Position numbers and translations under genes: made by a program. DNA of 26,930 nt from CAYQUC01 sp964514215 (GTDB lineage: Bacteria; Pseudomonadota; Gammaproteobacteria; UBA6429; Thiohalophilaceae), in the NCBI GenBank assembly GCA_964514215.1, contig CAZEPW010000050.1, forward strand, positions 1 to 26,930. The letters run 5' to 3'. Below, one piece after another: positions 6,742 to 15,212 of this stretch. The notes beneath the pieces were generated by a model. The model searched no databases and was not told where the DNA came from. It saw nothing but the letters and a program-made list of their open reading frames with translations. The first letter of the stretch is position 1. Every line of letters starts with the position of its first letter.

Positions 6742-7857
6742 ATGTCTGAAAATGGACAAAAAATTCTTGTGGTCGATGATCAAAAAGTTAACCGTGATAT
6801 TATTGGCAAGCTTATGAGCGACAGTTATCAATTAAATTTTGCTTGCTCGGGGGAAGAGTGTATTGAGTTATCGGAGTCGTGGACGCCTGATGTGATATTG
6901 ATGGATGTTAATATGCCCGGGATGGGTGGTTTAGAAGCATGCAAGAAAGTTAAAGCGCTATCAAATTCGGAATCCTTATCTGTTATTTTTTTATCGAGCA
7001 TGACTGAGGCAGCAGAACGTTTAGCCGGTTATGAAGCTGGAGGTGATGATTATGTTACTAAACCATTTAATCATGATGAATTAATAACTAAGGTTAAGTT
7101 GGCTTTAGATAACAAGACAAAAATAGATGGATTTAAGCAAAACTCGAATGATGCCATGAGTATGGCCATGACGGCAATGAGTCAAGCGAGTGATGTTGGC
7201 AAAATACTGCGTTTTTATCAGGATAGTTTTGTTTTAGAGTCATTAGAAGAATTAGCAACATTATTGTCTGAAACCATTACTAGTTTTGGTGTTAATATTA
7301 TTTCATATTTTGATGTTAATAATGAAAATTTTTATTTTTCTAGCTCGGGTGTCGTTAAACCTCTGGAGCAATCAGCAATAGAAAATTTGCGTGATAAGGG
7401 GCGAATTTATTCGTTCTCAAAACGTACAATATTTAATTACGGGGTTGTATCAGTGTTAGTTATTGATATGCCGGTTGAAAATGAAATTAAATATGGTGAG
7501 TTAAAAGATAATATAGCTATTATTGTTGAGGGTGCAGAAGCAAGGGTGAATGCTCTTGAAGTTCAAATGGCCAAAGAGCTAAAACAAAAAGAAAATATTA
7601 AAATAATAGCAGTAACAAAGGCGTCTCTTATTGCTTTAGATGGACATCAAAAAGAGTCATTTAAAGCCCATCAAGAATTAATGTCGAGTTTTATTAGTGA
7701 CGTCCAAGATTCGTTTGCGCGTTTAGGTTTGTCTGAAGAACAAGAAAATGAATTAATGGCGACGATGGATATTGTCGAATCTGAATCGAATAAATTATTT
7801 GAAAATAATAAATCATTACGCGATAAAATTGATGCCATTATGAATTCTTTAGGGTAA
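6742..7857 (+). CDS. Response regulator with uncharacterised C-terminal region
   Basis: Counted from the ATG at 6742 the protein is 371 residues. A TTG at 6727 would add five. Residues 7-125 are a receiver domain with the acidic pair Asp12-Asp13, phospho-acceptor Asp55 (MDVNMPG), the LSS switch near 85, and Lys107 (VTKPF). The remaining 240 residues contain no helix-turn-helix, GGDEF, EAL or HD-GYP motif. A stretch around 155-270 has GAF-like alternating strands and helices, and the end (about 285-371) is strongly helical and probably coiled coil. Output is therefore likely protein-protein signalling. No kinase gene is adjacent. The receiver call is firm; the output function is unknown. Confidence 0.88.
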   Translation: MSENGQKILVVDDQKVNRDIIGKLMSDSYQLNFACSGEECIELSESWTPDVILMDVNMPGMGGLEACKKVKALSNSESLSVIFLSSMTEAAERLAGYEAGGDDYVTKPFNHDELITKVKLALDNKTKIDGFKQNSNDAMSMAMTAMSQASDVGKILRFYQDSFVLESLEELATLLSETITSFGVNIISYFDVNNENFYFSSSGVVKPLEQSAIENLRDKGRIYSFSKRTIFNYGVVSVLVIDMPVENEIKYGELKDNIAIIVEGAEARVNALEVQMAKELKQKENIKIIAVTKASLIALDGHQKESFKAHQELMSSFISDVQDSFARLGLSEEQENELMATMDIVESESNKLFENNKSLRDKIDAIMNSLG

Positions 7858-8199
7858 TACCATCTCTGTTATTTTAGTTATTGTCACCAATATATCATCT
7901 TTTTGTAATATTAAAGCATTACTGTCAATCTAGCTTAGTTTAGTCGCGATCGAGCGAATATATTATGATGGATCTAATGGTTAATGAGATTGAATTTGAA
8001 TTAGTTTTCAGATATCGTGTCAAATGAATCTGTACAATAAAAATAATAAATGTAACACTTTTCGATTACGTGCTAAATAAGTAACGATTTATAATTTAAT
8101 ATTCCAATTTCATATTTTAATATGAACAATATTTAGGCGTTTTAAATTATTTGCTTCAAATCTAACCTATTCAATATAAACGATCAGCAGGAGTTTCAT
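7858..8199. other. Intergenic region upstream of the nucleotidase gene
   Basis: This 342-base AT-rich gap has no convincing gene. A small inverted repeat CATATT-TT-AATATG lies at 8111-8124. A weak promoter-like pair TTGCTT (8151-8156) and TATAAA (8175-8180), 18 bases apart, precedes the ribosome binding site CAGGAG near 8188-8193. No clear terminator for the response regulator gene is seen. Confidence 0.4.
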
Positions 8200-10020
8200 A
8201 TGTTTCGACGTTCATTCCTAAAAAAATCGCTATTCACCCTTGGTATTGCAATATCAGTTAGTCATATTGGTTTTGCCTCTGAAATTGATGATGAGCTCGC
8301 AATTTGTGGCCATAAGGTTGAAGATAGTTTGATTTTACGACAGCAAGCTGCAACCAATGTTTATTGGGAAAGCAGCACGGCATCGAATCCGGTCGATTGG
8401 GTGCATTTTAAAATATTAGGGTTTAATGATTTTCACGGTCAACTCGAACAACGTACGTTATTTGGTCGTCCGGTTGGTGGTGCGGCGGTGTTGGCAAGTT
8501 ATTTTGATGCTGAAGAAGAGGCATCTGAAAATGGTGCGATTATAGTTCATGCCGGTGACCACGTTGGTGCTACACCTCCAATTTCTGCATTGTTACAAGA
8601 CGAACCGTCTATTAGTTTTTTAAATATTTTAAGTAATGGTCATTGTGAGAAGGAAGAAGATGATGGTGTGATTCATTTTGATCCTGAGTGTAATCTTGTT
8701 GGGACATTAGGTAACCACGAGTTTGATGAAGGTGTTGCAGAAATGTTGCGTTTAATCAATGGTGGCATCCATGCCAAGGGTCCATTTTTAGATGATGAAT
8801 TTGCAGGTGCTGATTTTCCTTATGTTGCTGCTAATGTTGTCTATGAAGATACCGGCAAGACTGTTTTACCACCCTATGTCATTAAAGAGGTTGACGATAT
8901 TCCCGTTGCATTTATTGGTGCGGTGTTAACGTCAACGCCAACAATCGTGACTCCTGCTGGTGTTGCCGGGCTCAAGTTTTTGGATGAAGCCGAGGCGATT
9001 AATAGTTATATTCCGGAGTTAAAAGCACAAGGTGTTCGAGCAATTGTGGTTACCATTCATCAAGGCACGCGCCAGCGATTTTTTAGTGGTGTGACTGGAC
9101 CGGATCCTCAAGATGTGGGTGGTGATATCGGGCCAATTATTGAATTACTCGATGATGAAATTGATATTGTTGTTGCGGGTCATTGGCATCAGTTTACGAA
9201 TGCATTAATGAATAATAATAATGGGAAAACAATATTGGTCACTCAGGCATTTTCTCGTTCGACTTCTTATGCTGATATCGATGTTGCGCTTGACCCTATC
9301 AGCCATGACATTGTGATGAAGTCGGCTGAAATTGTGACTACATGGGCTGATGAAGGGCCGGGTTTAACGCCGGATCATGATGTGACTGAATTGGTTAACG
9401 AAGCTGCTATTTTTGTTGCGCCATTAGTGAATCAAGTGATTGGTACTGCGAGCATTGATATTTTACGCACGACCAATGCTGCTGGTGAATCGGCATTAGG
9501 CAATCTTATCGCCGATGCGCAACGTGTTGCAATGACATCGGATATTGGATTTATGAATTCTGGCGGTATTCGAGCTGATTTGTTGGCAGGGCAAGTGACT
9601 TGGGGGGATTTATTTAATGTTCAACCGTTTAATAATGATTTGGTGCGTATGGATCTAACCGGACAACAGGTTATTGATGTTTTAAATCAACAATGGCTTG
9701 GTCAAACTCGTGCACGAATCATGAAAACCTCGGGCATAACGTATACCTGGACTGACGGTGACGGCGATGCGGCAACTTTAGCGGATAATAGTGTTGTTGC
9801 GAGTAGCGTGTTAGTTGCTGGTTTGCCGATTGATCTTAACGCGTCATATAGCGTAACGGTAAATAGTTTTATGGCGTCGGGTGGAGGTAATTTTTCTATA
9901 TTTCCACAAGGGTTAAATAGAGTTGTTGGTCCGGTTGATTTAGATGCTTTTATTAATTACATAGCATCGTTGCCGCAGCCGTTTAGTGCTGTCATTGAAG
10001 GCCGAATTATACGGAATTAA
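8200..10020 (+). CDS. Tat-exported 5'-nucleotidase / metallophosphatase
   Basis: This 606-residue enzyme of the UshA/5'-nucleotidase family should release phosphate from nucleotides outside the cytoplasm. The N-terminus FRRSFLKKS followed by a hydrophobic stretch to about residue 27 matches a twin-arginine (Tat) signal. The metallophosphoesterase domain (about 68-335) shows NDFHG (76-80), AGD (118-120), GNHEFDEG (171-178), His287 and GHWH (327-330). The C-terminal nucleotidase domain (about 410-590) shows ESALGNLIADA and NSGGIRAD (453-460). Two oddities are GHWH where GHTH or GHSH is common, and GGGNF near 561-565 where GGDGF is common. Start ATG has CAGGAG about 7 bases upstream. It appears monocistronic, closed by the inverted repeat at 10053-10096. 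Confidence 0.9.
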   Translation: MFRRSFLKKSLFTLGIAISVSHIGFASEIDDELAICGHKVEDSLILRQQAATNVYWESSTASNPVDWVHFKILGFNDFHGQLEQRTLFGRPVGGAAVLASYFDAEEEASENGAIIVHAGDHVGATPPISALLQDEPSISFLNILSNGHCEKEEDDGVIHFDPECNLVGTLGNHEFDEGVAEMLRLINGGIHAKGPFLDDEFAGADFPYVAANVVYEDTGKTVLPPYVIKEVDDIPVAFIGAVLTSTPTIVTPAGVAGLKFLDEAEAINSYIPELKAQGVRAIVVTIHQGTRQRFFSGVTGPDPQDVGGDIGPIIELLDDEIDIVVAGHWHQFTNALMNNNNGKTILVTQAFSRSTSYADIDVALDPISHDIVMKSAEIVTTWADEGPGLTPDHDVTELVNEAAIFVAPLVNQVIGTASIDILRTTNAAGESALGNLIADAQRVAMTSDIGFMNSGGIRADLLAGQVTWGDLFNVQPFNNDLVRMDLTGQQVIDVLNQQWLGQTRARIMKTSGITYTWTDGDGDAATLADNSVVASSVLVAGLPIDLNASYSVTVNSFMASGGGNFSIFPQGLNRVVGPVDLDAFINYIASLPQPFSAVIEGRIIRN

Positions 10021-10052
10021 GTTGAGCATATTATATTAAATAGACAGTTATT

Positions 10053-10096
10053 TCCTTATGTAACTTGGGTTAATTAATCTCAAGTTTACATAAGGA
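10053..10096. terminator. Long inverted repeat between convergent genes
   Basis: TCCTTATGTAACTTGGG (from 10053) pairs with CTCAAGTTTACATAAGGA (to 10096), apart from one extra base and one mismatch or wobble. It lies between the nucleotidase stop and the convergent comF stop. It probably serves as a bidirectional transcript end, although T-runs on either side are short. Confidence 0.6.
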
Positions 10097-10121
10097 TAAT
10101 ATTAATAAATATTTAGCGTAT

Positions 10122-10850
10122 TCATAACTGAACTTGTTTAGCCTGAACTCGCGCAACACTCCACACCTGGATAACATCGATATTCTGTTGCCGTAATAAC
10201 GCGGCTAATGCTTCTATAGTGTGTCCAGTTGTGACCACATCATCAAAAATTGCCACGTGTTTATAGTGACGTTGTTGTTTAATCTGAAATGCGTTTTTAA
10301 TATTTTGATAACGTTCATTGGCGTTTAAGTCTGATTGCGGTTGGGTGTTTTTGATGCGCTTGCAATAGGTTTTATCAATAGGAATTTTTAATGATTTTGA
10401 TACTACTTTGGCAATTTCGAGGGATTGGTTAAATCCTCGTTGTTGTAAGCGTTTCGGGTGTAATGGTACTGGAATAATGCACTCGGGCAGCGGTGTGGCT
10501 TTTGATTGCAGGTATTGGCTAAATAACATCCCCAGTGTTTGGGCGCGGTATAGTTTATGGCGAAATTTGAGCTCGGTGATAAAGGTGTCTAGTGGGAATT
10601 GATATTTGAACGGGCTTAATAACACATCATAGCTGGGTGGTTTTTGTAAGCATTGGCCACACACTGGTGAGTTAGTACTCACTAAAGGTAGAGCGCAGCG
10701 ACTACATGATTGATTTTTATAAGGTAAATCAGCTAAACACAAGCTGCAAATATCAAATTCAGGACTATTATTAATGCCCTCGCAGAGATAACAGTGCTGA
10801 TCGCGCAATAATTTTCGTATGATTTTTATACTATTGTCGACTATTTTCAT
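10122..10850 (-). CDS. comF: ComF-family phosphoribosyltransferase-like protein
   Basis: This 242-residue protein begins with a Cys-rich zinc-binding region of four CxxC pairs (Cys20/23, 35/38, 49/52, 64/67). A type I phosphoribosyltransferase domain follows, with the PRPP-binding loop IFDDVVTTGHT at 201-211. The QRGFNQ word (137-142) is typical of ComF/GntX proteins. The family is linked to DNA uptake in naturally transformable bacteria, where it acts in the cytoplasm on incoming single-stranded DNA. The enzymatic substrate is unsettled. It is transcribed divergently from the biotin block, an arrangement common in Gammaproteobacteria, and convergently to the nucleotidase gene. Confidence 0.92.
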   Translation of the reverse strand: MKIVDNSIKIIRKLLRDQHCYLCEGINNSPEFDICSLCLADLPYKNQSCSRCALPLVSTNSPVCGQCLQKPPSYDVLLSPFKYQFPLDTFITELKFRHKLYRAQTLGMLFSQYLQSKATPLPECIIPVPLHPKRLQQRGFNQSLEIAKVVSKSLKIPIDKTYCKRIKNTQPQSDLNANERYQNIKNAFQIKQQRHYKHVAIFDDVVTTGHTIEALAALLRQQNIDVIQVWSVARVQAKQVQL

Positions 10851-10859
10851 CCCTATTAG

Positions 10860-10887
10860 TTGACATCCTTTAGTGGTAGTTTATGCT
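10860..10887 (+). promoter_or_regulatory. Probable sigma70 promoter for the biotin block
   Basis: A perfect -35 box TTGACA (10860-10865) and a -10-like TATGCT (10882-10887), 16 bases apart, lie about 45 bases before the first gene of the block and just outside the comF start. A BirA-type operator with both half-sites is not visible. Confidence 0.5.
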
Positions 10888-10931
10888 TCTGCGTATTGTA
10901 CACCGCAAAATGAATCAGTAATAAATCCAAT

Positions 10932-11366
10932 ATGAATAATCCAGAAACACCGCCTAAACAACAAATTGTCACCGCAAAAAAAGCACGTGGAGCTGCGGGT
11001 TTATTTAATATTGGTAATATAATTAGTATGTTACTGCCATTTCCTGTTGGTATCTTCTGGGTTGGGTTTTCTATGGTGGTATACGCCATGAATCGGCATC
11101 ACCCGAATGAGAAGGTTGGTTATTATACGCAGCAAGCAGCATATCGGTTTTATGGTGTTGTTGGTTTTGTGGTGGTGGTGGCAATATTTTTTGGCACTGA
11201 ATTACGTTATTGGTTGGTAACGTGGGCAATTTGTGCCGGAATTTTAATTCCGTGGTCTATTTTTGATTTAATACGGATTCGAAAAGATAATTGGCAAGAT
11301 TGTTATTTTGGTGAAAATAATAACGAGCAAGATAGCCGTGAGCAACAAAAAGAGGATGTAGAATGA
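10932..11366 (+). CDS. Small membrane protein leading the biotin operon
   Basis: This 144-residue protein has a positively charged N-terminus and about three hydrophobic segments (roughly 24-54, 73-90 and 93-115), ending in a charged Glu/Gln-rich tail. I do not recognise a named family. The TGA overlaps the bioB ATG by four bases (ATGA), so bioB is probably translationally coupled to it. The location suggests cotranscription with biotin synthesis, but no function in biotin transport or synthesis can be read from the sequence. The ATG at 10932 has a poor ribosome binding site; a later in-frame ATG at 11028 would remove much of the first membrane segment and is less likely. Confidence 0.7.
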   Translation: MNNPETPPKQQIVTAKKARGAAGLFNIGNIISMLLPFPVGIFWVGFSMVVYAMNRHHPNEKVGYYTQQAAYRFYGVVGFVVVVAIFFGTELRYWLVTWAICAGILIPWSIFDLIRIRKDNWQDCYFGENNNEQDSREQQKEDVE

Positions 11367-12343
11367 GCAGTGTAATAACCGAGTTGGATAACAATCAAGC
11401 TGATAAACTTCGACACGATTGGTCTTTAAATGAAATAGAGTCTTTGTTTGAAAAACCGTTTAATGATTTATTATTTGCTGCACAACAAATTCACCGGCAA
11501 CATTTTAATGCCAATGAAATACAAATAAGTACTTTGCTCAGTATAAAAACGGGTAAGTGTCCTGAAGATTGTTCATATTGTCCTCAAAGCATTCGTTATG
11601 ATACTGAATTAGAAGATGAGTCATTAATGTCGGTTGACGATGTATTAGCAGCAGCAAAGCAAGCTAAAGAAAATGGTGCATCACGATTTTGCATGGGTGC
11701 GGCATGGCGCAGTCCGAAAGAGCGGGATTTAACGCCAGTGATGGAAATGATTAAAGGGGTTAAAGAGCTTGGTTTACAAACCTGTTTAACGGCCGGTATG
11801 TTAACCAAGCAGCAAGCAAATAATTTAAAAGATGCCGGTCTTGAATATTACAATCATAACTTAGACACTTCGCCGGAATTTTATGGTGAAGTTATCACTA
11901 CACGAACCTATGATGACCGCTTAGAAACTATTCAACATGTGCGAGATGCGCAGATGAATGTTTGTTGTGGTGGTATCTTAGGCATGGGTGAATCACGGCA
12001 CGATCGTGCTGGCTTAATGCAGCAATTAGTGAATATGGAAAAGCATCCCGAGAGTGTTCCAATTAATATGTTAGTGCGGGTTGAAGGCACACCGCTGGAA
12101 TCTGAAAAAGATTTGGATCCTATCGAGTTTGTACGAACAATCGCGGTGGCCAGAATTTTAATGCCAAAATCATTTGTTCGTTTATCAGCAGGACGAGAAG
12201 AAATGTCTGATGAAATGCAAGCATTGTGTTTTTTGTCTGGTGCAAATTCAATTTTTTATGGTGAAAAATTATTAACCACACCAAACCCTGCTGCTAATAG
12301 CGATAAAGTTTTGTTTGAGAAATTAGGGCTTAAAGCGATTTAG
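11363..12343 (+). CDS. bioB: Biotin synthase
   Basis: BioB (326 residues) is a radical SAM enzyme that inserts sulfur into dethiobiotin to form biotin in the cytoplasm. The radical SAM cysteine motif CPEDCSYC (Cys66, Cys70, Cys73) holds the 4Fe-4S cluster. Downstream blocks ending in NSIFYGEKLLTT, and cysteines in NVCCGG, match ligands or neighbours of the auxiliary 2Fe-2S cluster in this family. Length matches typical BioB. The ATG overlaps the stop of the preceding membrane protein gene, and bioF begins five bases after the stop. Confidence 0.97.
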   Translation: MSSVITELDNNQADKLRHDWSLNEIESLFEKPFNDLLFAAQQIHRQHFNANEIQISTLLSIKTGKCPEDCSYCPQSIRYDTELEDESLMSVDDVLAAAKQAKENGASRFCMGAAWRSPKERDLTPVMEMIKGVKELGLQTCLTAGMLTKQQANNLKDAGLEYYNHNLDTSPEFYGEVITTRTYDDRLETIQHVRDAQMNVCCGGILGMGESRHDRAGLMQQLVNMEKHPESVPINMLVRVEGTPLESEKDLDPIEFVRTIAVARILMPKSFVRLSAGREEMSDEMQALCFLSGANSIFYGEKLLTTPNPAANSDKVLFEKLGLKAI

Positions 12344-12348
12344 CGACA

Positions 12349-13548
12349 GTGAATATCTCCTGGCATGATAAAGAGCAACAATTAGCGCAGCAATTAGTTG
12401 AACGACAACAACAATCTCTGTATCGCTCTCGACGAGTGATTGACAGTGCGCAAGATGTTGTGCTTCATGTTAATGGCGCGCCAGTTTTAAATTTTTGTAG
12501 CAATGATTATTTAGGGCTAGCAAATCATCCTGAGCTTATTTCAGCTTTTAAAAAAGCCGCTGATGAATACGGTGTGGGAAGTGGTTCGGCGCATTTGGTT
12601 ACTGGGCACCAAGCGGTACATCACGAACTAGAACAACAACTGGCTGAATTTGTTAATCGACCACGGGTTTTATTATTTTCTACTGGCTACATGGCCAACC
12701 TAGGCGTTGTGTCGGCATTATTAGATAAAAACGATTGTTTATTTGAAGATAAATTAAACCATGCTTCATTAATTGACGCGGGGTTATTATCAGCAGCTAA
12801 ATTTAATCGTTATTTTCATAACGATGTAAACAATTTAAAAGCAAAACTTCAAATTAACACCGCAGCAAATACTAAATTAATTGTATCCGATGGTGTGTTT
12901 AGTATGGATGGTGATGTTATCGCGTTAGATAACATGATGGCACTCGCGCAACAAGAAAATGCCGTGCTGATGATCGATGATGCGCATGGGCTTGGTGTGA
13001 CAGGCAAAACCGGCCGAGGCACGTTAGAGCAATTTAATGCGACAATCGATGATGTTCCTATTTTAATGGCGACACTGGGAAAAGCCTTTGGAACCTTTGG
13101 TGCTTTTATTGCCGGAAGTGATATTTTAATCGAAACATTAATTCAACAAGCTCGAAGTTATATTTATACCACGGCGCTACCACCTGCAATAGCTTGTGCG
13201 ACATTGGCGAGCTTAAAATTAATAACAACCGAGCAATGGCGGCGCGAACAATTACAAGCTCGAATTAAGCAATTTAAAATGGGTGCCAAACAATTGGGAT
13301 TAAACTTAATGCCTTCGGATACTGCTATTCAGCCTTTAATCATAGGTTCGAGTGAATTAGCCATGTCGATTAGCCAATCACTGGAACAACAAGGAATTTT
13401 AATTTCGGCGATTCGACCACCAACCGTGCCGGCGAATACTGCGCGGCTAAGAATAACCTTTTCAGCCAATCATACCGAGCAACACATTAATAAATTATTA
13501 TCGGTGTTAGAAAATGTATTGCCGGAGTTACAGCAAAATGTTTGTTAA
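12349..13548 (+). CDS. bioF: 8-amino-7-oxononanoate synthase
   Basis: BioF (399 residues) is the PLP enzyme that condenses a pimeloyl thioester with alanine to form 8-amino-7-oxononanoate. PLP-binding features are DDAHGLGVTG (Asp210/211, His213) and the Schiff-base Lys245 in ATLGKAFGTFG. The start is a GTG at 12349, five bases after the bioB stop, without a strong Shine-Dalgarno sequence, so coupling to bioB translation is likely. The 3' end overlaps the start of bioH by 11 bases. Confidence 0.97.
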   Translation: MNISWHDKEQQLAQQLVERQQQSLYRSRRVIDSAQDVVLHVNGAPVLNFCSNDYLGLANHPELISAFKKAADEYGVGSGSAHLVTGHQAVHHELEQQLAEFVNRPRVLLFSTGYMANLGVVSALLDKNDCLFEDKLNHASLIDAGLLSAAKFNRYFHNDVNNLKAKLQINTAANTKLIVSDGVFSMDGDVIALDNMMALAQQENAVLMIDDAHGLGVTGKTGRGTLEQFNATIDDVPILMATLGKAFGTFGAFIAGSDILIETLIQQARSYIYTTALPPAIACATLASLKLITTEQWRREQLQARIKQFKMGAKQLGLNLMPSDTAIQPLIIGSSELAMSISQSLEQQGILISAIRPPTVPANTARLRITFSANHTEQHINKLLSVLENVLPELQQNVC

Positions 13549-14314
13549 TAGCGTTGGTGCAGGACAAGATTTAGTGTTATTGCATGGCTGGGCAATGCAC
13601 GGTGGAGTGTTTGATTCGTTAGTCAAAAAACTAACACAACAATATCGCGTTCATATCATAGACCTACCCGGTTTTGGTTTTAGTCGAGATGATAATGGTG
13701 TTTATTCTCTCGATGAGGTAACGGAGTTATTAATTGCTGAATTTTACGAGCGTGAGTTAAAAGACATTATATTAATTGGTTGGTCACTTGGTGGATTAAT
13801 TGCCCAAAATATTTGCATTAAAAATTCAGAACTAATATCCAAGTTAGTATTAATTAGCTCGGTTCCAAAATTTATATATGCTGATGATTGGTCTAATGGC
13901 ATTGATGAATCAATATTGTCAATATTTCATGTTTCGATGCAGGAAAACTTTCGTAAAACCGTATTACGGTTTTTGTCGCTACAAGTTATTGGCGATGAAT
14001 TAGCGATGTTACAATTACGGTTATTACGGCAAGAGATATTTGTCCGTGGTGAACCCAATCCTGAAGCCCTTAAAAGCGGCTTAGTGATCTTACAAGAAAG
14101 TGACTTGCGTGATAAGTTAAACGAGATTAGACAACCGTGTTTATTATTTTCAGGGACTCATGATCAAATAGTACATGTTGAGGCAATAAAAGATAGCATC
14201 ACTTTATTTCAACATGCCAAATACCATGTTATTGATAAAGCATCACATGCTTTATTTTTATCTCACGAACCGCAATTTATTGATTTATTAAACGACTTTT
14301 TAAATGAAAAATAA
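13538..14314 (+). CDS. bioH: Pimeloyl-ACP methyl ester esterase
   Basis: BioH (258 residues from the ATG at 13538) is an alpha/beta hydrolase that removes the methyl ester from pimeloyl-ACP so that chain elongation stops and BioF can act. The catalytic triad is readable: Ser83 in GWSLGG, Asp209 in SGTHDQ, His237 in ASHALF. The oxyanion region is HGWAMHGG. I place the start at the ATG at 13538, with GGAG about 10 bases upstream, rather than the longer upstream frame. This gives a length close to E. coli BioH. It overlaps bioF by 11 bases and bioC by 11. Confidence 0.95.
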   Translation: MFVNSVGAGQDLVLLHGWAMHGGVFDSLVKKLTQQYRVHIIDLPGFGFSRDDNGVYSLDEVTELLIAEFYERELKDIILIGWSLGGLIAQNICIKNSELISKLVLISSVPKFIYADDWSNGIDESILSIFHVSMQENFRKTVLRFLSLQVIGDELAMLQLRLLRQEIFVRGEPNPEALKSGLVILQESDLRDKLNEIRQPCLLFSGTHDQIVHVEAIKDSITLFQHAKYHVIDKASHALFLSHEPQFIDLLNDFLNEK

Positions 14315-15212
14315 CATCACCAAAAAATCACAACCATTTGATATAAGCCAAGTTCGCCATTCATTTAATGCAGCGGTCGCCAGCTATGATGACGCTGCGG
14401 TATTACAACGTGAAATAGGTGATCGGTTAATCGATAAACTGGATTTTATTAAACTACAACCAAAAATAATTTTGGAAGTCGGTTCAGGAACGGGTTACTG
14501 CACAGCACAATTAAAAAAATGCTACCCAAGCAGCCATGTTATTGCTTTAGACATTGCCGACTTAATGTTAAACGCGACTAAAAATAAATTAAATTTTATA
14601 CAAAAAATACGCAAACAAATTTCATTTACGTGTGCCGACGCTGCTTATTTACCATTTCAAGATAATAGTATTGATTTTATTTTTTCAAATTTAACTTTGC
14701 AATGGTGCCCTGATTTGGATATTGTTTTTAAAGAATTTTATCGCGTGATGAAACCCAATGGCTTGATTATGTTTAGTAGTTTCGGTCCTGATTCTTTAAA
14801 AGAATTACGCAGCGCATGGTCTGAGGTTGACAATTTTAGCCATGTTAATAATTTTGTTGATATGCACGATGTTGGTGATGCAATGTTATCAGCAAAATTA
14901 GCTGATCCGGTATTGGACATGGAAATGTTAACATTAACCTATAAAAACATTTTTGATTTAATGCGCGATTTAAAAAACGTTGGTGCGCATAATATAAACC
15001 AAAGGCGTAATCATGGTTTAACCGGTAAAGGGCAGATTGAAAAATTAAAACAGTGTTATGAACAATTTAGAACGGAAGGGGTGTTACCGTTGAGTTATGA
15101 AGTTGTTTATGGCCATGCTTGGACCGCGCCAAATAAAAATGATAATCAGCCACTCTCATCATCGGGTGATGCTCACAATGCCGTTACGATTTCATTAGAT
15201 GAAATTAAATAA
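14304..15212 (+). CDS. bioC: Malonyl-ACP O-methyltransferase
   Basis: BioC (302 residues) methylates the free carboxyl of malonyl-ACP so that the fatty acid machinery can build the pimeloyl chain. The N-terminal RHSFNAAVASYDDAAVLQR block is characteristic of BioC. SAM-binding motif I is LEVGSGTG (about 57-64), followed by ALDIA and NLTLQW motifs. It is somewhat longer than the E. coli protein, with an extra C-terminal tail. It overlaps both bioH and bioD, consistent with coupled translation, and its product's methyl group is removed by the adjacent BioH. Confidence 0.95.
   Translation: MKNNITKKSQPFDISQVRHSFNAAVASYDDAAVLQREIGDRLIDKLDFIKLQPKIILEVGSGTGYCTAQLKKCYPSSHVIALDIADLMLNATKNKLNFIQKIRKQISFTCADAAYLPFQDNSIDFIFSNLTLQWCPDLDIVFKEFYRVMKPNGLIMFSSFGPDSLKELRSAWSEVDNFSHVNNFVDMHDVGDAMLSAKLADPVLDMEMLTLTYKNIFDLMRDLKNVGAHNINQRRNHGLTGKGQIEKLKQCYEQFRTEGVLPLSYEVVYGHAWTAPNKNDNQPLSSSGDAHNAVTISLDEIK

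Noticed and set aside
10896..10904. TTGTACACC, resembling one half of a BirA operator upstream of the biotin block
   Set aside because: No matching GGTTTACAA-like half lies at the expected distance, so a single 9-base resemblance is not enough.
10856..11089. Minus-strand frame upstream of comF overlapping the membrane protein gene
   Set aside because: It is a shadow of the plus-strand gene and covers the promoter-like sequence. The plus-strand frame has the coupling to bioB.
13514..13537. Longer upstream start for bioH
   Set aside because: The extra residues come from overlap with bioF. The ATG at 13538 has a better-placed GGAG and gives the usual BioH length.
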